Below are positions 24,309 through 30,724 of a stretch of DNA of 30,724 nucleotides, piece by piece. Positions within the stretch are counted from its first letter, which is position 1; each line of letters begins with the position of its first letter. This DNA is from CAG-841 sp963614875. Lineage in GTDB: Bacteria > Bacillota > Clostridia > Oscillospirales > CAG-272. The stretch is taken from positions 1 to 30,724 of the forward strand of contig CAVEFC010000016.1 in assembly GCA_963614875.1 (NCBI GenBank), in the 5' to 3' direction. Position numbers and translations under genes: made by a program. Below the pieces are notes generated by a model that had not been told where the DNA came from, did not search any database, and saw nothing but the letters and a program-made list of their open reading frames with translations.

Positions 24309-26921
24309 ATGAACCTTCAGAAATTCACAAAAAAATCAATAGAAGCGATAAATGCGGCGCAGAGCAAAGCGCTTGAAAATTCAAATCAGGCGATAACGCA
24401 GGAGCATCTGCTTTATGCGCTTATTTCGCAGGAGGGCGGACTTATCGGAAGTATCTTTTCCAGAATGGGAACGGATACCGACGCCGTTCTTTCCGCGCTT
24501 GACGATGCCATATCGAAGCTGACAAAGGTAAGCGGCGCAGGCGCAGAGCTTGACAAAATCTACGTTTCGCAGGAATGTCAGCGAGTACTTGAAAACGCCG
24601 AAAAGCTTGCAAAATCCGAGGGCGACGAATACGTTTCCGTGGAGCATATAGCGGAGGCGATATTCGATCTGCCCACGCAGTCGATTCGCGATATTTTCCG
24701 TCAGAGAGGAATAACAAAATCTGCGTTCAAGGCCGAGCTTGAAAAGGTAAAAACCACGCGCGTAACGGACGACGAACCCGAGCAGACGTATGACGCTCTC
24801 AAAAAATACGGCTTCGACCTTGTCGAACGCGCAAGAGAGCAGAAGCTCGATCCCGTTATCGGCAGGGATTCGGAAATCCGTAACGTGATAAGAATTCTTT
24901 CGAGAAAGACAAAAAACAATCCCGTACTGATAGGCGAACCCGGCGTCGGTAAGACCGCCATTGCCGAGGGCCTTGCACAGAGAATAGTCCGCGGCGACGT
25001 TCCCGAAGGACTCAAGGACAAGACGATTTTCGCGCTTGATATGGGCTCGCTTATCGCGGGCGCAAAATTCAGAGGCGAATTTGAGGAAAGACTGAAAGCC
25101 GTTCTTGCGGAGGTCACAAAGAGCGAAGGCAGAATTATCCTCTTTATAGATGAGCTTCACACAATAGTCGGCGCGGGCAAGACGGACGGCGCTCTCGACG
25201 CCGGAAATATCCTCAAGCCTATGCTTGCGAGGGGCGAGCTTCATTGTATAGGCGCGACGACTCTTGACGAATACAGAAAGTATATCGAAAAGGACGCCGC
25301 CCTTGAAAGACGTTTCCAGCCCGTTACGGTAAACGAACCGACCGTTGAAGACACGATAACCATTCTGCGCGGACTGCGTGAAAGATATGAAATTTATCAC
25401 GGCGTCCGTATTCACGACGCGGCGCTCGTTGCCGCTGCCGTGCTTTCCGACAGATATATAACCGACCGTTTTCTTCCCGACAAGGCTATCGACCTTGTGG
25501 ATGAAGCGTGCGCGCTCGTCAGAACCGAAATAGATTCAATGCCTTCGGAGCTTGACGACGTAAGCAGAAAGATAATGCAGCTTGAAATAGAAGAGACCGC
25601 ACTCAAAAAAGAAACCGATACGCTTTCCGCCGAAAGACTTGCAAAGGTGACGGAGGAAATATCCGAAATGAAGGATAAATTCAACGCCATGAAGGCAAAA
25701 TGGGAAAGCGAAAAGGCTGCCATCAACTCCGTAAAGAACCTGAAGGGCGAAATAGAAAAAGCCACCGCCGATATGGAGGAGGCACAGCGCACCTTCCGCT
25801 ATGAAGAAGCCGCAAGACTTAAATATTCCGTTCTTCCCGAGCTTCAGAAGAAGCTTGAACAGGCAGGCAAGGAAAACAAAAACTCCGACGGCACGGACAG
25901 AATTCTGCGCGATACCGTTACGGAAGAGGAAATCACGGGAATTGTTGCGCGCTGGACGGGCATTCCCGTTTCAAAGCTGAAAGCAAGCGAAAGAGAAAAG
26001 ATACTCTCACTTGAAGATACGCTTCACAAACGCGTTATCGGTCAGGACGAGGCTGTCCGTAAGGTCAGCGAGGCTATTCTCCGTTCGCGTGCGGGAATTT
26101 CCGATCCTTCAAGACCGATAGGCTCGTTTATGTTCCTCGGACCTACGGGCGTCGGCAAAACCGAGCTTGCCAAAGCTCTTGCCGAATGTCTTTTCGACGA
26201 CGAACGTTCAATGGTCAGAATCGACATGTCCGAATATATGGAGAAATTCTCCGTATCGCGTCTTATCGGAGCGCCTCCCGGCTATGTAGGCTATGACGAA
26301 GGCGGTCAGCTGACGGAGGCGGTACGCCGTCATCCGTATTCTGTGGTGCTTTTCGACGAGGTTGAAAAGGCTCATCCCGACGTTTTCAACATTCTGCTTC
26401 AGATACTTGACGACGGCAGAATTACCGATTCGCAGGGCAGAACGGTGGACTTCAAGAATACGATAATCATTCTTACGAGCAATCTCGGCTCGCAGTATCT
26501 GCTCGACGGTATCGGCGCGGACGGCGAGATAACCGAAGAGGCTCGCGAGCAGGTTATGAATCTGCTCCGCAGCACCTTCCGTCCCGAATTTCTCAACCGT
26601 CTGGACGAGATAATTTTCTACAAGCCGCTTGCAAAGAGTCAGCTTGCAAAGATTATAGATCTTCTTACCGAAAAGCTTTCAAAGCGTCTTGAAGACAAGG
26701 GACTTCACCTTGAAATCACGGACGCCGCAAGAAATCTCTGTATCGACTGCGGTTACGATCCCGTTTACGGCGCAAGACCGCTCAAGAGATATCTTCAGGG
26801 CAGAGTCGAAACGCTTGTCGCGCGCACGATCCTTTCAAGCGATCTTGATATGGGCGATACGCTCACGGTCGACGCAAAGGACGGCGAGCTTGTATGCACG
26901 GTAAAGAAAGCCGAAAAATAA
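24309..26921 (+). CDS. clpB: ATP-dependent disaggregase ClpB
   Basis: 870 aa, full length. ClpB is a hexameric AAA+ machine that threads aggregated proteins with the DnaK system. In order: an N-domain with two Clp repeats (1-145); AAA1 with Walker A GEPGVGKT at 209-216; the coiled-coil middle domain (about 400-530) that distinguishes ClpB from ClpA and ClpX; AAA2 with GPTGVGKT at 611-618 and the pore-loop segment GAPPGYVGYDEGG; and the C-terminal ClpB small domain. No ClpP-binding tripeptide was noticed. GGAAGTGAT precedes the ATG. It is the second gene of an operon headed by the RHH-type protein, an arrangement I do not recognise from known heat-shock control. Confidence 0.98.
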   Translation: MNLQKFTKKSIEAINAAQSKALENSNQAITQEHLLYALISQEGGLIGSIFSRMGTDTDAVLSALDDAISKLTKVSGAGAELDKIYVSQECQRVLENAEKLAKSEGDEYVSVEHIAEAIFDLPTQSIRDIFRQRGITKSAFKAELEKVKTTRVTDDEPEQTYDALKKYGFDLVERAREQKLDPVIGRDSEIRNVIRILSRKTKNNPVLIGEPGVGKTAIAEGLAQRIVRGDVPEGLKDKTIFALDMGSLIAGAKFRGEFEERLKAVLAEVTKSEGRIILFIDELHTIVGAGKTDGALDAGNILKPMLARGELHCIGATTLDEYRKYIEKDAALERRFQPVTVNEPTVEDTITILRGLRERYEIYHGVRIHDAALVAAAVLSDRYITDRFLPDKAIDLVDEACALVRTEIDSMPSELDDVSRKIMQLEIEETALKKETDTLSAERLAKVTEEISEMKDKFNAMKAKWESEKAAINSVKNLKGEIEKATADMEEAQRTFRYEEAARLKYSVLPELQKKLEQAGKENKNSDGTDRILRDTVTEEEITGIVARWTGIPVSKLKASEREKILSLEDTLHKRVIGQDEAVRKVSEAILRSRAGISDPSRPIGSFMFLGPTGVGKTELAKALAECLFDDERSMVRIDMSEYMEKFSVSRLIGAPPGYVGYDEGGQLTEAVRRHPYSVVLFDEVEKAHPDVFNILLQILDDGRITDSQGRTVDFKNTIIILTSNLGSQYLLDGIGADGEITEEAREQVMNLLRSTFRPEFLNRLDEIIFYKPLAKSQLAKIIDLLTEKLSKRLEDKGLHLEITDAARNLCIDCGYDPVYGARPLKRYLQGRVETLVARTILSSDLDMGDTLTVDAKDGELVCTVKKAEK

Positions 26922-26930
26922 ACCTGTATA

Positions 26931-26968
26931 AAACAAACGCAGAGCCGACAGGCTCTGCGTTTGTTTTT
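26931..26968. terminator. Bidirectional terminator between clpB and the convergent GT4 gene
   Basis: AAACAAACGCAGAGCC (26931-26946) and its complement (26951-26966) form a perfect 16-bp stem with a GACA loop. A T run follows on the plus strand. The minus-strand gene stops at 26967-26969, the next base, so one hairpin serves both. Confidence 0.93.
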
Positions 26969-28115
26969 ATGCGTCCTTTTTCTTTATCTGATCGAGGAGC
27001 ATCTGCTCCATCATATCCATACAGCGTTCCTGATCGAAGGTGACGCTTTCGGAAAGGTATCTTTCGCTCAGCGCGGCTTTTTCTTCCGGATGCTCTATGA
27101 AATAATCTATTTTCTTTGCAAGATCGTCCGAATCGTTTACGTTGAAAAGGCATCTTTCGTCAAGGGCGAATGCTTTTGTCGCACAGCGGGGCGAGTTTGC
27201 TATCACGGGGACAAGCCCGCAGGAGATCGCTTCAAGGCAGGCGATGGCTTCTATTTCAACCTCTGCCGGATGACAGTAGAGATCGCAGAAGTTTATCGTT
27301 TTTACAAGCTCTTCGCGCGGATAAAAGTTTATCACGGGCGGATTTTTCAGATATCTGCGCCCGTATTTTTCAATTCTTTCGAGAAGCGGACCGTTGCCGG
27401 CAAAGAAAAGCTGAATTTTATCTGCATACTTTGATTTTCTTACGGCTTTCATAAGCACAATATGCGATTTTTCCTTTGAAAGTCTGCCCGTGAAAAGTAT
27501 GCAGAATTTATCCTTGTACTGCTCCGGCTTTTCGGAGGGCAGACGTCTGAAATCCCTGCATACGCCGTTTGATATTACATAACCGTTTGTTTTGCGGTGA
27601 ACTTCCTTTTCAAAAACGTCGCGGATAAACTGCGTCGGATAGTGGATTGCGCTTGCACGGCAGAAAAGGTTTTTGTCGTACCATTCGTATGTCAGATGAT
27701 TCGCAAGGCGATTTCCCATCATTCCGACTATGTGCGCCGTAAGATTTTCCGCCTGAGCGTGAAAGCCTGCGGTTATGGGCTTGCCCAGACTTGCGGCAAG
27801 CTTTGTGGCGCGTCTTGCGATGAAAAGCGGAACCATAAAGTGAACTACGTCGGCATCCTTTATGGCGTCGTAAATTATTTTTTCGTCATACTTTGCGAGC
27901 GTGACGTGATTTTTTTCGAGTATATCGTTTATAAAGCTTCCCATATTCGTTACGGGAAGAATGTAATAGCCTTCAAGACCTGCTCTGTCGGCGTCGGGGC
28001 AGATGACCTTCACCTCGTGACCTTTTTCCTTAAGAGAGCGTATAAGATTAAGCGCGGCGACGGTTGTGCCGTTGTTTGCTTTGCCGAGAACCTCGCATAC
28101 AATTGTGATTTTCAT
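26967..28115 (-). CDS. GT4 family glycosyltransferase
   Basis: 382 aa. It is a GT-B fold enzyme: an N-lobe beginning MKITIVCEVLGKANNGTTVAALNLIRSL, the VISNGV segment at about residue 180, and the second lobe with FTGRLSKEKSH and a nucleotide-sugar site that includes CLEAISCGLVPV. Related enzymes move a sugar to diacylglycerol or to a cell-wall polymer; the acceptor here is not readable. There is no signal peptide, so it works on the inner membrane face. GGAGA precedes the ATG at 28115. It faces clpB and has its own weak promoter, so it is a single-gene unit. Confidence 0.9.
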   Translation of the reverse strand: MKITIVCEVLGKANNGTTVAALNLIRSLKEKGHEVKVICPDADRAGLEGYYILPVTNMGSFINDILEKNHVTLAKYDEKIIYDAIKDADVVHFMVPLFIARRATKLAASLGKPITAGFHAQAENLTAHIVGMMGNRLANHLTYEWYDKNLFCRASAIHYPTQFIRDVFEKEVHRKTNGYVISNGVCRDFRRLPSEKPEQYKDKFCILFTGRLSKEKSHIVLMKAVRKSKYADKIQLFFAGNGPLLERIEKYGRRYLKNPPVINFYPREELVKTINFCDLYCHPAEVEIEAIACLEAISCGLVPVIANSPRCATKAFALDERCLFNVNDSDDLAKKIDYFIEHPEEKAALSERYLSESVTFDQERCMDMMEQMLLDQIKKKDA

Positions 28116-28159
28116 TTCAATCTCCGTTTTTTATAAAATTCTGTCTGATCGGTGCGATA

Positions 28160-28188
28160 ATATTATCATAAAACAAAGGAAAAAGCAA
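28160..28188 (-). promoter_or_regulatory. Weak promoter of the GT4 gene with a palindromic overlap
   Basis: On the minus strand TTGCTT (28183-28188), a 17-nt spacer and TAATAT (28160-28165) with an extended TGA. The -10 is overlapped by the perfect 12-bp palindrome GATAATATTATC (28156-28167), a possible repressor site. Confidence 0.4.
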
Positions 28189-28220
28189 TCTATTGAGGGT
28201 TTTTGTCACTATATCCGCGC

Positions 28221-28237
28221 CTCTACTCACAGTAGAG
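28221..28237. promoter_or_regulatory. Inverted repeat in the divergent intergenic region
   Basis: CTCTACT (28221-28227) and AGTAGAG (28231-28237) form a perfect 7-bp inverted repeat with a 3-nt centre, 21 bp upstream of the -35 of the membrane-protein promoter. It could be an operator shared by the divergent genes. Confidence 0.4.
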
Positions 28238-28258
28238 AGGCAAAATTTTGGGAAATTC

Positions 28259-28286
28259 TTGACACAGGGGGGGCATATGGTATAAT
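28259..28286 (+). promoter_or_regulatory. Sigma-A promoter of the membrane protein gene
   Basis: TTGACA (28259-28264), a 16-nt spacer that includes a run of seven G, and TATAAT (28281-28286). Confidence 0.88.
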
Positions 28287-28315
28287 CAAAAAAACAGTAT
28301 TGCGGAGGAATAGAA

Positions 28316-29203
28316 ATGGAAAAGAAAAAGAGAGATGATCTTACACTTGACTACGAAAGCGATTTCACCTATGCTCAGAAGCTGAACCGCGGCAAAAAGT
28401 CGCGCGTCGGGCTTTCCGCTCAGAACCTTGCGGCGAGATTGCTTGCCATAGTGCTTACGGTTATGTGCGCGCTTTTTCTTATTGTTCCGCTCGTGGCATA
28501 TACAATATACAAGCCGCTGATAGTCGCGATAATCGCGGGGGCAATCATAGTGATATCTGCGCTTGTATGTTTTCTTCGCGCGGCGGGAAAGCGCAAAAAG
28601 CTCGTCCGGATGCTCAATAAAACGGGAAAAGGAAAGGCAGAATGGATATCAAAGCCATATGGAAAGCTCTTTTCGGTATCCGGCAAAACCGACTTTATTT
28701 TTGAAACCGACCGTTCCGTCTTTGAAGTTATGATAGTGCCGACAGTACTCGGAAGCCGCAGTATTGCGGTATCGCTGCAGGGCGATGTGATATGTCGTAT
28801 CGCTCCCGTACCGCTTGGAAAGGTCGGCAGGATTATCGGTTTTTCCGCACCGACAAAGGCGAAGGCTCTTCGCTTTGAAACAACGGGAAGGGACTATGGC
28901 GAAAAGACTGTTAAAAAAGTAATTGTGCTTTGCCCTTCGCCGAGAGAATTTTATGTTGCGGATAAAAAAGCGGAAAAGGGAAAGTCGCAGGTTGATATCC
29001 GTCAGGTTTATGTAAACGGCACAAATACAAGAGGCAATCTTGCCGGCAAAACGATGATGGTCGTCGGCGACGGCGCTTCTCCCGAAGCAAAGGATTATTC
29101 CTTCAGAATCAGCGGAACGGGAGAGAAAATTGCGGATTTCACCGTGGAAAATATTTTTTCGCTTGAAAGACTTCTTGAAAGTATTTACGAATACGACAGG
29201 TAA
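28316..29203 (+). CDS. Two-helix membrane protein of unknown function
   Basis: 295 aa. I do not recognise it. The first 40 residues are hydrophilic and basic; two membrane helices follow at about 42-64 and 66-88 with a short turn between them; the remaining 200 residues are soluble and rich in beta-type segments. By the positive-inside rule (basic residues before helix 1 and after helix 2, GKRKKLV), both ends probably face the cytoplasm. The soluble part shows no catalytic motif I can name. GGAGG precedes the ATG. It stands alone, divergent from the GT4 gene. No clear terminator follows before the small-RNA locus at 29257. Confidence 0.75.
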   Translation: MEKKKRDDLTLDYESDFTYAQKLNRGKKSRVGLSAQNLAARLLAIVLTVMCALFLIVPLVAYTIYKPLIVAIIAGAIIVISALVCFLRAAGKRKKLVRMLNKTGKGKAEWISKPYGKLFSVSGKTDFIFETDRSVFEVMIVPTVLGSRSIAVSLQGDVICRIAPVPLGKVGRIIGFSAPTKAKALRFETTGRDYGEKTVKKVIVLCPSPREFYVADKKAEKGKSQVDIRQVYVNGTNTRGNLAGKTMMVVGDGASPEAKDYSFRISGTGEKIADFTVENIFSLERLLESIYEYDR

Positions 29204-29256
29204 AAAACCGACGGTGCGGCATTGCCTGCAATCGATTGATTTTTTACGTTTCTGTA

Positions 29257-29285
29257 TTGACAAAATATTTTTTACGGTGTATAAT
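29257..29285 (+). promoter_or_regulatory. Consensus promoter of the short antisense RNA
   Basis: Perfect TTGACA (29257-29262), a 17-nt spacer and perfect TATAAT (29280-29285). No protein gene follows on this strand before the terminator 56 nt later, which argues for a small RNA. Confidence 0.88.
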
Positions 29286-29291
29286 ATAAAC

Positions 29292-29386
29292 GAAAAGAGA
29301 AGCTGTCCGGCAACGGTTGGTTTCCCAAAAAATGCGATTAAAAAGATAACCGCCTATTTGGTACGCAGGCGGTTATCTTTTTTTAT
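29292..29386 (+). ncRNA. Candidate antitoxin RNA, about 95 nt
   Basis: Bounded by the consensus promoter at 29257-29285 and the terminator at 29341-29386. Its only ORF is five codons from 29332, with no ribosome site. The 5' part (29299-29326) holds a CCG/CGG hairpin with a GCAA loop. The segment 29321-29334 is complementary at 12 of 14 positions (two of them G-U, with a 2-nt mismatch) to the ribosome binding site region of the opposite transcript (29470-29483). The 3' half is fully complementary to the end of the toxin mRNA. The RNA is predicted, not observed. Confidence 0.65.
29341..29384. terminator. Bidirectional terminator shared by two convergent RNAs
   Basis: AAAAGATAACCGCCT (29341-29355) pairs with AGGCGGTTATCTTTT (29367-29381), a perfect 15-bp stem with an 11-nt loop. 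T runs follow on both strands. The stop codon of the minus-strand small ORF (29373-29375) lies inside the stem. Confidence 0.93.
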
Positions 29387-29462
29387 TGTGATCTTTTATG
29401 TAAGAAAAAATCTCAAAGATCAAAGAAAAAATATCAATGAAAAGAGAGAAAATGTCTATCAT
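29373..29462 (-). CDS. Small hydrophobic peptide, candidate type I toxin
   Basis: 29 aa. Residues 2-22 are three consecutive 7-residue repeats of the pattern [I/F]-[D/E]-I-F-S-[L/Y]-[F/I], followed by a basic tail (KDHNKKR). The whole repeat could be a membrane-inserting or amphipathic helix with one acidic and one serine residue per repeat. The ribosome site GGAGGTGAT (29466-29474) is a near-perfect anti-16S match 7 nt from ATG. A 17-spaced promoter lies upstream and a terminator overlaps the stop. Size, hydrophobicity, charged tail and antisense RNA fit type I toxins such as Fst, but the Pro-x-x-x-Gly of Fst is absent, so it would be a new family. It could instead be a different kind of small membrane peptide. 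Confidence 0.72.
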   Translation of the reverse strand: MIDIFSLFIDIFSLIFEIFSYIKDHNKKR

Positions 29463-29470
29463 AATATCAC

Positions 29471-29521
29471 CTCCCTCAAAATGAACTGAGGGAGAAAAAA
29501 GTCCCTCCCTCAAAAAGAGGG
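29471..29521 (-). promoter_or_regulatory. Ribosome-site hairpin switch in the toxin leader
   Basis: In the minus-strand RNA, CTCCCTCA (29487-29494) can pair with either of two identical TGAGGGAG segments: 29471-29478, which overlaps the Shine-Dalgarno, or 29505-29512 upstream. The upstream copy can also pair with CCCTC at 29517-29521. The folds exclude one another, so the ribosome site can be open or closed. Confidence 0.7.
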
Positions 29522-29558
29522 AAGTCAACCGCCGCCGTGCTTGACAGCTTCCTGTAAA

Positions 29559-29587
29559 ATTGTAGCATATTGCGGCGAAGAAGTCAA
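29559..29587 (-). promoter_or_regulatory. Sigma-A promoter of the candidate toxin mRNA
   Basis: On the minus strand TTGACT (29582-29587), a 17-nt spacer and TACAAT (29559-29564). Confidence 0.82.
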
Positions 29588-29592
29588 GATTA

Positions 29593-29630
29593 AAACCCGT
29601 GCCAACCGAAAAGATGGCGCGGGTTTTTGT
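29593..29630. terminator. Terminator-like hairpin
   Basis: AAACCCGTGCC (29593-29603) pairs with GGCGCGGGTTT (29616-29626), with one G-U pair and a 12-nt loop. T runs of 5 follow on the plus strand and 4 on the minus strand. It shields the toxin locus on its right; no gene on the plus strand clearly needs it. Confidence 0.75.
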
Positions 29631-29789
29631 GTGCGGCGAGGTTATGAAAAATTACGGTGTTTTGAAAAAATCGGCAGTTTTGCATCCGCGATCCGTTTCA
29701 ATTTACAAAAACGATAAAATAATTTTGTGCAATGTGACGATAAAACAAAAAAATAATCAAAAAAAACCGTCAAAATATTCAAATAAAGA

Positions 29790-29818
29790 TTGACAAACTG
29801 TGAACGCAATGATACTAT
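29790..29818 (+). promoter_or_regulatory. Promoter of the lipoprotein gene
   Basis: Perfect TTGACA (29790-29795), a 17-nt spacer and TACTAT (29813-29818) with an extended TGA. The leader has a CACCC/GGGTG hairpin at about 29843-29855 before GGAGG. Confidence 0.78.
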
Positions 29819-29889
29819 TATAGTGTACAAAAACGATATTATCACCCGACGGGTGCTGATATAAATAAATTTAAGTTTTTGGAGGCCAT

Positions 29890-30724
29890 ATGAAAAAAAT
29901 AGTAGCACTGGCGCTTTCCCTTGTTATCGTTCTTTCTTGCCTTATGCTCACTGCCTGCGGAGGAAAGAAGAGCGAAGTTCAGAAGATCATCGATCAGGCT
30001 CAGTCAATGACACTCGAAGAGCTTGCAATGAAAGCTTATGAAGAATCAAACGGAAAAACATTCTCGGCAGTCGGTAACTCAAGCCGCGGTAAGACAGCAC
30101 TTCCTTTCTTTATCGAATATGTAAACGAAGTCGCAACGAAAAACGGCAAATCCGAATACAAACTTGAATACGCGTGGCAACAGCCGAAAAACAATACGAT
30201 ATTCGAAATGCTCGAAACAGACGCCAAAAAGGCTCAGGGCGAATTTTCAATGACGCTTATTCAGGACGGCAACCAGATCGAAAGCAAAATGGTTCAGACC
30301 GGCGTTCTTGATACGTTCATTCCGAAAGATTGGGCTGAAGCAAACGGCACAACGGCAAAGGAATACAAAGGCTATCTCGCTCTTCAGACGCTCAACAAAG
30401 TGTTTATGTATAACTGCACGGGCGACAAAACATATGACAACATATGGGATTTCGTAGCCGAAGGCGAACACGGTCTCTTTATGGATATCGACTCCGAAAT
30501 CGTCGGCAGAAACTTCCTCTATATGCTTACAAAAGACGAATATGCAAAGAGCCTCAAGGACGCTTATGACGCACTCGGCACCGATGAAAAGGCTTATATC
30601 GATAAAGCCGTATCCGCCGTTGAAGCGAAAGCAACGGAGCTCAAGCTCGGCGAAAACGGCAAGTACGCGCTTGCGTGGATTAAACTCTGGGTTGAAAGTT
30701 ACAGCGCTCAGACAGATGACGGAC
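29890..30724 (+). CDS. Lipoprotein, probably a solute-binding protein (3' end outside the window)
   Basis: 278 codons are visible and the frame is open at the window edge. The start ATG follows GGAGG. The signal peptide MKKIVALALSLVIVLSCLML is followed by the lipobox T-A-C with Cys23, so it should be anchored on the outer face of the membrane. The mature part is Lys- and Glu-rich with few cysteines and spaced Trp residues, consistent with an extracellular solute-binding protein of an ABC transporter, but I see no decisive motif and the C-terminus is missing. Transporter permease genes may follow beyond the window. Codon choice is like that of ppdK, so it may be highly expressed. Confidence 0.75.
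   Translation, partial: MKKIVALALSLVIVLSCLMLTACGGKKSEVQKIIDQAQSMTLEELAMKAYEESNGKTFSAVGNSSRGKTALPFFIEYVNEVATKNGKSEYKLEYAWQQPKNNTIFEMLETDAKKAQGEFSMTLIQDGNQIESKMVQTGVLDTFIPKDWAEANGTTAKEYKGYLALQTLNKVFMYNCTGDKTYDNIWDFVAEGEHGLFMDIDSEIVGRNFLYMLTKDEYAKSLKDAYDALGTDEKAYIDKAVSAVEAKATELKLGENGKYALAWIKLWVESYSAQTDDG

Larger units (their letters stand above)
29336..29552 (-). ncRNA. Predicted toxin mRNA with structured 5' leader, about 217 nt
   Basis: Transcript from the minus-strand promoter at 29559-29587 to the shared terminator. Its first base would be at about 29552, where a 5' hairpin (29520-29552) starts: GGAA/TTCC and GTCAA/TTGAC with a 3-nt bulge. Two more hairpins lie before the ATG, one of which hides the ribosome site. 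A 90-nt leader before a 29-codon ORF is unusual for an ordinary gene. Confidence 0.65.

Noticed and set aside
24381..25415. 344-codon open frame antisense to clpB
   Set aside because: It is a shadow of the conserved AAA1 region of clpB, with no ribosome site.
29204..29256. Terminator for the membrane-protein gene
   Set aside because: Only short pairings (for example GGC/GCC and the palindrome CAATCGATTG) are visible; none makes a stable stem with a T run.
29599..29793. 64-codon plus-strand frame
   Set aside because: It starts with GTG inside a terminator hairpin, has no ribosome site and encodes a low-complexity tail.

Overview
The window looks like a chromosomal segment of an uncultured anaerobic, endospore-forming Clostridia-type Firmicute. 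The evidence is a complete spoIVA, a split (two-subunit) transketolase, pyruvate phosphate dikinase, strong GGAGG ribosome binding sites, sigma-A promoters of the TTGACA-16/17-TATAAT type, and a CsaB-type pyruvyl transferase of the kind tied to SLH-protein anchoring in Gram-positive walls. No rRNA, tRNA, phage, insertion sequence or CRISPR array was seen.

Layout. (1) 60-7336, minus strand: an operon read right to left from a promoter at 7378-7406: fructosamine-kinase-like protein, pth, mfd, a PrsA-like foldase lipoprotein and a DUF5685-like protein. (2) 7501-12596, plus strand: ppdK, a flavin reductase-like protein and spoIVA, each with its own promoter and terminator. (3) 12600-12842: a non-coding 74-bp tandem repeat followed by two long hairpins that end exactly at the coaW stop codon. 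(4) 12843-17423, minus strand: a second operon, asnS - class Ic aspartate aminotransferase - ddl - coaW, from a promoter at 17481-17509. (5) 17570-23528, plus strand: two transketolase subunits, a GT4-CsaB fusion, plsC and a divergent acyltransferase, i.e. sugar-phosphate metabolism followed by envelope genes. (6) 23534-26966: a ribbon-helix-helix-type protein followed by clpB, with repeated TTCGTAA boxes around the promoter. (7) 26967-29203: a GT4 glycosyltransferase diverging from an unrecognised two-helix membrane protein. (8) 29204-29889: a gene-poor stretch that contains the most interesting feature. (9) 29890 to the end: the first 278 codons of a lipoprotein, cut by the window edge.

The main discovery candidate lies at 29257-29587. 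Two consensus promoters face each other. The minus-strand transcript (about 217 nt) carries a 29-codon ORF with a perfect Shine-Dalgarno; it encodes a hydrophobic peptide made of three 7-residue repeats plus a basic tail. The plus-strand transcript (about 95 nt) has no useful ORF. Both end in one bidirectional terminator, so their 3' ends are complementary, and the short RNA also has an imperfect match to the toxin ribosome binding site. The toxin leader can fold into mutually exclusive hairpins around the Shine-Dalgarno. This is the architecture of a type I toxin-antitoxin locus (as in the Fst/par system), but the peptide is not one I recognise. The promoters, ORF and hairpins were read directly from the sequence; the toxin-antitoxin role is inference.
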